Origin: Chloroflexota bacterium
Lineage (GTDB): Bacteria > Chloroflexota > UBA6077 > FW602-bin22 > JACPQP01
Assembly (NCBI GenBank): GCA_016190465.1
Contig: JACPQP010000312.1
Span: 1-7,299, forward strand
Length of the DNA: 7,299 nucleotides
Reading direction: 5' to 3'
Positions 1 through 4,558 of this stretch are shown piece after piece (positions within the stretch are counted from its first letter, which is position 1; each line of letters starts with the position of its first letter). The translations under genes were made by a program, and so were the position numbers. The notes below the pieces were generated by a model that was not told the DNA's origin, searched no databases, and worked only from the letters and a program-made list of their open reading frames with translations.

Positions 1-2
1 AG

Positions 3-1451
3 CCGAGCCAGCCCTACTTCACCCACCGCCGCAAGCTGCTCTATCTCGCCCGGCTGATCCCGCTCGTCGAGCACAACTTCAACCTGGTCGAGCTGGGGCC
101 GCGAGGCACCGGCAAGAGCTTCGTCTACCAGCAGATCAGCCCCTACAGCCACCTTGTCTCGGGCGGCCAGACCACCGTACCGCAGCTTTTCGTGAACCTC
201 GCCACTGGCCAGCGCGGGCTCGTCGCCCTCTGGGACTGCGTCGCCTTCGACGAGGCAGCCGGGGTCAAGTTCCCGGACAAGTCCGGGATCAACATCATGA
301 AGAACTACATGGAGGACGGCTCCTTCAGTCGCGGTCGAGACATCATCACTGCCGAGGGCTCGGTCGTCTTTCTGGGCAACCTCGACGGTGACGTGCAGAC
401 CATCCAGCGCACCTCCCACCTCTTCTACCCGATGCCCAAAGAGATGGACACCGCCTTCTTCGACCGTATCCACTTCTACCTGCCGGGTTGGGAGCTGGGA
501 AAGACGCGCGACGAGCTGTACACGAGTCACTTTGGCTTCGTCTCCGACTACCTGGCCGAGGTGCTGCGCGGGCTGCGCAAGACGAGCTACGTGGACCTGC
601 CGGAACGCTCCTTCGCGTTCGGCAACCACGTGGGTGGACGCGACGCCAAGGCGGTGCGCAAGACCGTGAGCGCCCTGGTGAAGCTGCTGCACCCGGACGG
701 CAACGTCACCAGGGAGGAGCTGGCGGAGTACGTGGAGTTCGCCCTGGAGATGCGCCGGCGGGTGAAGGAGCAGCTCAAGAAGATGGGTGGCCTCGAGTAC
801 TGGGACGTCAATTTCAGCTACACCGACCGCGACACGGGCGCCCAGAAGTACGTGGGCGTACCCGAGAGCGGGGGCGGCCTCTTGATCACCGGCGACCCGC
901 TGCCGGCAGGCTCCGTCTACACGATCGGCTCGGACCCGAGTGACCGTAAGCTTGCTCTGTTCTTGATCCAGACCCAGGTCAACCCGGGCAGCGGCCGCAT
1001 CATCCCGCTCGGCAACCTATCGCCGGTGATGCGGGAGGCGCTCAAGGCCGCCGATGCATACTTGAAGGCGCACATCCGCGACCTTGGGATCGACCGGGAT
1101 CCGAAGCAGTACGACTTCACGGTGCAGGCGGTGAACCTGAACCAGGCGAAAGAGGGAGCAGAAACGGCCATCGCCTTCTTCATCTCTCTGGTTTCGGCGC
1201 TCCTGGAGCGACCGACCGATCCGACCGCGGTGGTGGCCGGGGAAATGAGCGTAAAAGGGATGCTGCACCGAGTGGCCAACCTGCCAGAGCGCCTGGAGCT
1301 GGCACGCGAGGCGGGGGCGAAGCGGGCGCTCATCCCCAGCGAGAACAAGCGCGACCTGGCCGACGTGCCCGACGAGATCCTGAACAGGTTGCAACCCGTC
1401 TTCTACACCGACCCGATTAACGCCGCGATCCGGGCGATGGGGCTGGAGTGA
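3..1451 (+). CDS. brxL: BrxL, BREX phage-defence AAA+/Lon-like protein (5' end missing)
   Basis: BrxL is the AAA+ protein of type 1 BREX systems, which block phage replication; it is usually the last gene of the locus. The reading frame is open from base 3 to the stop at 1449-1451 (482 residues visible, against roughly 650-700 for the family), so the true start lies outside the window. The GTG at 192 is an internal Val codon, because conserved sequence continues upstream of it. Visible in order (fragment numbering): Walker A GPRGTGKS at 32-39, Walker B ending in D83-E84 (CVAFDE), a sensor-like FLGN at about 123-126, a DRIHFYLPGW motif at about 154-163, and a C-terminal Lon-protease-like domain from about residue 370. 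In that domain the Lon serine motif position reads KEGAETA and the lysine motif position reads ANLPERL, so neither catalytic Ser nor Lys is recognisable. AAA+ ATPase activity is expected; proteolysis is doubtful. Identification is from motifs and overall resemblance, with no database search. Confidence 0.92.
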   Translation, partial: PSQPYFTHRRKLLYLARLIPLVEHNFNLVELGPRGTGKSFVYQQISPYSHLVSGGQTTVPQLFVNLATGQRGLVALWDCVAFDEAAGVKFPDKSGINIMKNYMEDGSFSRGRDIITAEGSVVFLGNLDGDVQTIQRTSHLFYPMPKEMDTAFFDRIHFYLPGWELGKTRDELYTSHFGFVSDYLAEVLRGLRKTSYVDLPERSFAFGNHVGGRDAKAVRKTVSALVKLLHPDGNVTREELAEYVEFALEMRRRVKEQLKKMGGLEYWDVNFSYTDRDTGAQKYVGVPESGGGLLITGDPLPAGSVYTIGSDPSDRKLALFLIQTQVNPGSGRIIPLGNLSPVMREALKAADAYLKAHIRDLGIDRDPKQYDFTVQAVNLNQAKEGAETAIAFFISLVSALLERPTDPTAVVAGEMSVKGMLHRVANLPERLELAREAGAKRALIPSENKRDLADVPDEILNRLQPVFYTDPINAAIRAMGLE

Positions 1452-1473
1452 GATCTTCGTGCCGAGCGCGAAG

Positions 1474-1583
1474 TAGGTCTCGGAAAGTTCACCTGCGTCC
1501 TGGGAAGGTCCAGGAAGGGCGGAGCCCGTCCTGGCGGGGTTTGGGGTGTCCCCAAAACCATCAAAAACTTTCTGATACCTACT
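1474..1583 (+). mobile_element. 110-bp MITE-like palindromic repeat, copy A
   Basis: This 110-bp block recurs in inverted orientation at 3774-3883 with only two differences (CT at 1500-1501 against TC in the other copy). Its ends are imperfect terminal inverted repeats: the left end TAGGTCTCGGAAAGTT and the reverse complement of the right end TAGGTATCAGAAAGTT agree at 14 of 16 positions. Internally it can fold two hairpins: CCAGGA..GGGC pairing with GCCC..TCCTGG (1510-1534, one mismatch, GGA loop), and GGTTTGGGG pairing with CCCCAAAACC (1538-1559, TGT loop, one bulge). It is bounded by TA dinucleotides on both sides, as expected for a non-autonomous element mobilised by an IS630/Tc1-mariner-type transposase; that family assignment is inference. 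It encodes no transposase. It begins 22 bp after the brxL stop and lies upstream of the promoter of the next gene. Confidence 0.85.
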
Positions 1584-1627
1584 TACGAACGGGACCGCAA
1601 ACCGCCGCCCTCGGCTCTACGGGCTTC

Positions 1628-1660
1628 TTGCCTGGCTGGGATGGCGGCGCGGTGTATACT
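1628..1660 (+). promoter_or_regulatory. Probable promoter of the winged-helix/TPR gene
   Basis: A strong -10-like TATACT stands at 1655-1660, 42 bp before the ATG at 1703. The best -35 match, TTGCCT at 1628-1633, is 21 bp away, longer than ideal; at the standard 17-bp distance only CTGGCT (1632-1637) is present. It lies downstream of repeat copy A, so the gene probably does not depend on read-through from brxL. Pattern match only. Confidence 0.45.
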
Positions 1661-1690
1661 GTTGATCGAGGCACGGACCGATATCGTGCG

Positions 1691-1696
1691 GGGAGG
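1691..1696 (+). promoter_or_regulatory. Shine-Dalgarno sequence fixing the start at 1703
   Basis: GGGAGG lies 6 bp before the ATG at 1703. The open frame extends upstream to 1448, but those 85 codons run through the mobile repeat and the promoter, so 1703 is the credible start. Confidence 0.7.
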
Positions 1697-1702
1697 GCAG
1701 GT

Positions 1703-3469
1703 ATGGCGCAAAAGGGCGAGCCCAGCTACGCGGATCTGGTGTACGAAGCGTTCAGGTCGGCGGGACGGCCACTGACGTTTCAGGAGATCTTCGACGAGGT
1801 AAACAGACGCCGGAGGGTCACCACCCGAGATCCCCGGGCAACGATCCGCCACGCGTTGACCCAGGGGAGACAACTGCTCAGCCTTGGGGACGGTCGCTAC
1901 GGCTATCTGCCTCACCTGGTGCAGGGCAGCCTGCTCCGGCTGCCACTCGTGGAGAAGGAGCCGGCGGACCACCCGCTGATTTACTCCGACGAGATTCGCC
2001 ACGCCCTCTGGCCCAGCTTCCTCGAGATCCAGAAGCGCAGGGTCATTCGGCCCGTCCAGGTGCGGCTACCCAACGGCGACGATGTCGCCCTGTCACCCGA
2101 TTTCTTTGGGAATGGAGTATGGGGCAGCTCGATGCCCGAAGGGCTCCGTCGCTACCTGGTCGAGAACCAGGCCGCGGTGGGGGACTCCCTGTTGATCCGG
2201 GTGGTCGACACGGAGGCGGGCCGCGGCGAGGCATGGCTTGAGCCTCGTCGGAAGCGGGACGAGGCCGCGATGGCGCAGCGGAACCGAGAGCTGGCCGACG
2301 TCGCCCACCAGGTCCTTCTCAAGAACCCGTGGCACCAACTGTTCATCTGGGACCTGGCCGCGGCCGCGCTGGGCCGGGGGCTCTATCGCTCTGCGGTGGC
2401 CCCGGATCCCCTGGAGACGGTGCTGAACGCCGATCCGCGCTTCGTGGATTCGGGTATCCAGACGTGGATGCCGGCCGAGGCTGTGACGCCCGAGGTGCAG
2501 GCCGCCATCCGTCACCGCAAGGAGACGGAGGCCGAGCTTTTCCGCCCGGAGGATGAAGCCGTGGCAGGCCCCGAGGAAGACCTGTCCCCTCACGCCCTTC
2601 GCCGCGCCACCGAGCGAACTATGGCCGACGTCGGCGCGCTTCTGTCGGACCGGGAGTTCGGCTCCATCGAGGAGGCCAACGCCTTCCTTCAGGACATGCT
2701 CACCAGGGGCGGCGTGCCACGTCGGCAGGCCGGAACACCGCTGGAGAGAGCTCAGGACTTGATGTTCGACGCCTGGGAGTCTCCGGCCCCCCGGGAGCGG
2801 GTCCGGTTGGCGCTGAAGGCGCTGCAAGTCTCCCCGGACTGCGCCGACGCCTACGTCCTTCTGGCCGAGGAGACGGCGCGGAACCCGAGGGAGGCGGCCG
2901 ACCTCTACTCCAGAGGAGTGGCCGCGGGGGAGCGGGCGCTGGGGAAGGGAGCCTTCGAGGAGAACATCGGGCACTTCTGGGGCATCGTCGAGACTCGGCC
3001 CTACATGCGGGCGCGCCTCGGGCTGTCCCAGGCCCTCTGGCCGATGGGCAAGCGGCAGGAAGCGATCGCCCACGCCTGGGACATGCTCCGGCTGAATCCC
3101 GGCGACAATCAGGGGGTGCGCTACATCCTGCTCAACTGGCTCCTGGAAGGCGGCGACGACGCCCAGTTGGAGAAGCTGCTGGACCTCTACCCGGACGACG
3201 CCGCCGCCGTCTGGTTGTACGGCCGCGCCCTCCACGCCTTTCGCACCGAGGGCGACACCCCACACGCCCGGGAACTGCGGGCCGAGGCGGAGCAGCAGAA
3301 CCCGCACGTACCGGCATACTTGCTGGGGCGGAAGCAGTTACCGCGCAGGCTACCCCAGTATGTGGGCTGGGGGGACGAGAGCGAGGCGATCTACTGCGCC
3401 GCCGAGCAGATGGCGGCCTGGCGCAAGAGCCCCGGCGCGCGGGAATGGCTTGGGGAGCGCGCCGGATGA
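1703..3469 (+). CDS. Winged-helix (HARE-HTH-like) protein with C-terminal ST7-like TPR region
   Basis: The product is 588 residues, probably cytoplasmic: no signal peptide or membrane segment is visible. Residues about 6-70 resemble the HARE-HTH winged helix (found in ASXL proteins, RpoE-delta and some restriction enzymes): two helices with GRPLTFQEIFDEVNRR, then a wing ending in LGDGRYGYLP. Residues about 115-180 form a beta-rich block with GVWGSSMPEGLRRYL and GDSLLIRV that I cannot name. Residues about 195-260 look like a second winged helix (LFIWDLAAAALGRGLY, then PRFVDSGIQTWMP). After a charged linker, residues about 346-585 contain helical repeats: LERAQDLMFDAWES, SPDCADAYVLLAEE, ETRPYMRARLGLSQALW, LNPGDNQGVRYILLNWLLE, then NPHVPAYLLGRKQLP. 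This half resembles bacterial TPR proteins related to the ST7 family. DNA binding through the N-terminus and protein binding through the TPRs are inferred; no catalytic motif is seen. The neighbouring brxL makes a defence-accessory role possible but unproven. The gene converges on the PIN toxin gene with 16 bp between stops. Confidence 0.82.
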   Translation: MAQKGEPSYADLVYEAFRSAGRPLTFQEIFDEVNRRRRVTTRDPRATIRHALTQGRQLLSLGDGRYGYLPHLVQGSLLRLPLVEKEPADHPLIYSDEIRHALWPSFLEIQKRRVIRPVQVRLPNGDDVALSPDFFGNGVWGSSMPEGLRRYLVENQAAVGDSLLIRVVDTEAGRGEAWLEPRRKRDEAAMAQRNRELADVAHQVLLKNPWHQLFIWDLAAAALGRGLYRSAVAPDPLETVLNADPRFVDSGIQTWMPAEAVTPEVQAAIRHRKETEAELFRPEDEAVAGPEEDLSPHALRRATERTMADVGALLSDREFGSIEEANAFLQDMLTRGGVPRRQAGTPLERAQDLMFDAWESPAPRERVRLALKALQVSPDCADAYVLLAEETARNPREAADLYSRGVAAGERALGKGAFEENIGHFWGIVETRPYMRARLGLSQALWPMGKRQEAIAHAWDMLRLNPGDNQGVRYILLNWLLEGGDDAQLEKLLDLYPDDAAAVWLYGRALHAFRTEGDTPHARELRAEAEQQNPHVPAYLLGRKQLPRRLPQYVGWGDESEAIYCAAEQMAAWRKSPGAREWLGERAG

Positions 3470-3485
3470 GGCCATCAGCCACCCA

Positions 3486-4007
3486 TCACCAGTTCGGCCG
3501 TTGGACCACGAGCCCCGGAACCCGGTGGAAGTCCCGCACGTTCTCGGTGAGGACCGGGCAGCCGTGGGCCAGGGCAGTGGCGCCGATGAGCAGATCGTGC
3601 GCGCCGACCGGCTGGCCGGCCGCGGCGAGCTGCGCGGAGAGGCGGGCATAGATTCGGGCAATCCGCAGGTCGAATGGAAGCACCGGGATGGTCTCGAGGA
3701 TCGCCTCGACGAAGGCTTCCCGCCGGAACCGGTGCGCTGGGGAACCTGCCCGATGGACGCCGACGAGCAACTCAGTAGGTATCAGAAAGTTTTTGATGGT
3801 TTTGGGGACACCCCAAACCCCGCCAGGACGGGCTCCGCCCTTCCTGGACCTTCCCGAGACGCAGGTGAACTTTCCGAGACCTAGTTCGGCCGCAGTGATG
3901 GTCGCCAGGGCCAGGGGCTCGCCGGGCACGACTCGAGCGAGTGCGCTCAGGCGCTGGCCCCGCCGCTCCATGGTGATGAAGACGCTGGAGTCGATCAGGA
4001 GGGCCAT
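3486..4007 (-). CDS. VapC-type PIN-domain ribonuclease toxin, interrupted in frame by a mobile repeat
   Basis: The protein has 173 residues, where a VapC toxin usually has about 130-140. PIN features are present: LLIDSSVF with D6, the second acidic residue E41 in TITAAEL, D138 in GAHDLLIGATA and D159 in TENVRDFHRVPGL. These are the Mg2+-binding acidic residues of PIN ribonucleases, which cleave RNA, often tRNA or rRNA, when freed from antitoxin. Residues 43-78 (nt 3774-3881) are encoded by repeat copy B. Removing 38 codons restores the typical TAAELLVGVHRA sequence, so the net insertion is in frame and adds a Gly/Arg/Lys-rich segment right after E41, inside the helix that carries it. The toxin may therefore be inactive, altered, or tolerant of a surface loop. 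The ATG overlaps the 3' end of the antitoxin gene by 13 nt, implying translational coupling. Assignment as a PIN toxin is firm; activity is unknown. Confidence 0.88.
   Translation of the reverse strand: MALLIDSSVFITMERRGQRLSALARVVPGEPLALATITAAELGLGKFTCVSGRSRKGGARPGGVWGVPKTIKNFLIPTELLVGVHRAGSPAHRFRREAFVEAILETIPVLPFDLRIARIYARLSAQLAAAGQPVGAHDLLIGATALAHGCPVLTENVRDFHRVPGLVVQRPNW
3774..3883 (-). mobile_element. 110-bp MITE-like palindromic repeat, copy B, inside the PIN toxin gene
   Basis: This is the inverted second copy of the repeat at 1474-1583, identical at 108 of 110 positions; the differences are at 3856-3857. It carries the same terminal inverted repeats and both internal hairpins. In the toxin frame it has no stop codon and supplies residues 43-78. 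On the toxin strand the codons for Glu-Leu occur on both sides of it (GAA CTA before, GAG TTG after). High identity to copy A suggests recent movement of at least one copy. Confidence 0.87.
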
Positions 4008-4264
4008 TCGGGAAACGCGACCTTCGGCTGCCCGGCTTGGATCGCCTCGAGATCGTCGGCGAAGCCATCGCCGGGGAGGCCGAGGTCGCCCAACCGCGCG
4101 ATAAGCTCGCCAACAGTGATCCCCGGCGGGGCTTGCACCGGTGCGAGGGTCGCCACCGGCTCGCCGTTGCGCTCGACCACGAACCGCTCGCCACGGTACC
4201 GAATCCGGTTGAGCACGTCGGAGAGGTTCTTCGCCAACTCCGTGGCGGTGATCTTCGTCTCCAT
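3995..4264 (-). CDS. Phd/YefM-type antitoxin
   Basis: This 89-residue protein begins METKITATELAKNLSDVLNR and continues through RGERFVVERNGEPVATLAPV, the typical N-terminal DNA-binding and dimerisation fold of Phd/YefM antitoxins. The C-terminal tail (about 50-89, ending in FPEWPS) would wrap the partner PIN toxin. An upstream in-frame ATG at 4324 is possible, but the start at 4264 is preferred because the family similarity begins there and GAGGA stands 5 nt before it. The stop at 3995-3997 lies inside the toxin gene, giving a 13-nt overlap and a classic antitoxin-first two-gene operon. By family knowledge it should bind and repress its own promoter, alone or with the toxin; a palindrome over the likely -10 box fits this. 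Confidence 0.9.
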   Translation of the reverse strand: METKITATELAKNLSDVLNRIRYRGERFVVERNGEPVATLAPVQAPPGITVGELIARLGDLGLPGDGFADDLEAIQAGQPKVAFPEWPS

Positions 4265-4269
4265 GCCAG

Positions 4270-4274
4270 TCCTC
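4270..4274 (-). promoter_or_regulatory. Shine-Dalgarno sequence of the antitoxin
   Basis: GAGGA on the minus strand, 5 nt before the ATG at 4264, supports this start over the upstream in-frame ATG at 4324. Confidence 0.6.
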
Positions 4275-4370
4275 GGTCCGTCACACTGACGCCAGGGCCT
4301 ATCCAGATACCCCCTCCCCAGCACCGGGGGCGTTTTCGGATCGGCTCCGATTGCCCATCGTCAGGCTCCT

Positions 4371-4391
4371 AGAATAGGATAATCCGATTCT
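4371..4391 (-). promoter_or_regulatory. 21-bp palindrome, candidate operator of the toxin-antitoxin operon
   Basis: On the plus strand the arms are AGAATaGGAT and ATCCgATTCT around a central A: 9 of 10 base pairs are complementary, the exception being a4376/g4386. It is A/T-rich within a G/C-rich region and covers the -10 box of the toxin-antitoxin promoter, where a Phd/YefM repressor would be expected to bind. Binding is inferred. Confidence 0.5.
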
Positions 4392-4404
4392 CCACGGAAG
4401 TCAA
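4376..4404 (-). promoter_or_regulatory. Probable promoter of the toxin-antitoxin operon
   Basis: On the minus strand, TTGACT (4399-4404) is followed after exactly 17 bp by TATCCT (4376-4381), matching the sigma-70 consensus at 5 of 6 and 4 of 6 positions. Transcription would start near 4369, giving a leader of about 105 nt before the antitoxin ATG. The leader holds a smaller inverted repeat, ATCGG/CCGAT at 4340-4351. Confidence 0.5.
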
Positions 4405-4435
4405 GATGGCTGCCTGGCGCCCCTGAAGGGACTTC

Positions 4436-4480
4436 CTTTCCCCCTCTCCCTGTGGGAGAGGGGCCGGGGGTGAGGGCCGT
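4436..4480. repeat. REP-like G/C hairpin repeat
   Basis: CCCCTCTCCC (4441-4450) pairs perfectly with GGGAGAGGGG (4454-4463) around a TGT loop, followed by CCGGGGGTGAGGGC. I recognise this as a common dispersed intergenic repeat of high-GC bacterial genomes; the number of copies in this genome cannot be judged here. It lies between divergent genes and has no T-run on either side, so it is not placed as a terminator. Confidence 0.65.
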
Positions 4481-4521
4481 TGGGCCACGGTCGCTGCTGA
4501 TGACTGATCACTGGTTGCCGA

Positions 4522-4535
4522 CGACCACCTGGTCG
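4522..4535. promoter_or_regulatory. 14-bp palindrome upstream of the LuxR-family gene
   Basis: CGACCA and TGGTCG form 6-bp arms around CC. The site covers the place where a -35 box would lie for the -10 box at 4546. A direct repeat, GTCGGTAT, occurs at 4532-4539 and 4541-4548. These could be binding sites for the regulator itself or another factor; no protein can be assigned. Confidence 0.3.
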
Positions 4536-4545
4536 GTATCGTCGG

Positions 4546-4551
4546 TATAAT
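4546..4551 (+). promoter_or_regulatory. Consensus -10 box placed for leaderless transcription
   Basis: A perfect TATAAT ends 7 bp before the ATG at 4559, so transcription would begin at or next to the start codon. No clear -35 is found at 16-18 bp, which would fit an activator-dependent promoter. The in-frame ATG at 4550 overlaps this box and is a poor start. Confidence 0.45.
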
Positions 4552-4558
4552 GGGGGTG

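Noticed and set aside
192..1451. brxL starting at the GTG at 192
   Set aside because: The frame is open to the left edge of the window and includes the Walker A motif at nt 96-119, so 192 is an internal codon.
1510..1560. Rho-independent terminator after brxL
   Set aside because: The hairpins of repeat copy A are strong, but no T-run follows them on the plus strand, and the same structure is found inside the PIN coding sequence.
1448..1702. 85-codon N-terminal extension of the winged-helix/TPR protein
   Set aside because: It is made of translated mobile repeat and promoter sequence; the same peptide appears from the other repeat copy in a different gene context. The SD and domain start support 1703.
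2093..3307. 404-codon open frame on the minus strand
   Set aside because: It is a high-GC shadow of the winged-helix/TPR gene; it shows no recognisable domain and overlaps it entirely.
1474..3883. CRISPR array or composite transposon formed by the two repeats
   Set aside because: There are only two copies, inverted and 2.2 kb apart, so not CRISPR. The PIN gene is continuous across copy B, which argues against the interval having moved as one unit.
4310..4330. C-run/G-run inverted repeat in the toxin-antitoxin leader as a riboswitch or attenuator
   Set aside because: Simple CCCCC/GGGGG pairing is expected by chance in this composition, and no T-run or known riboswitch motif accompanies it.
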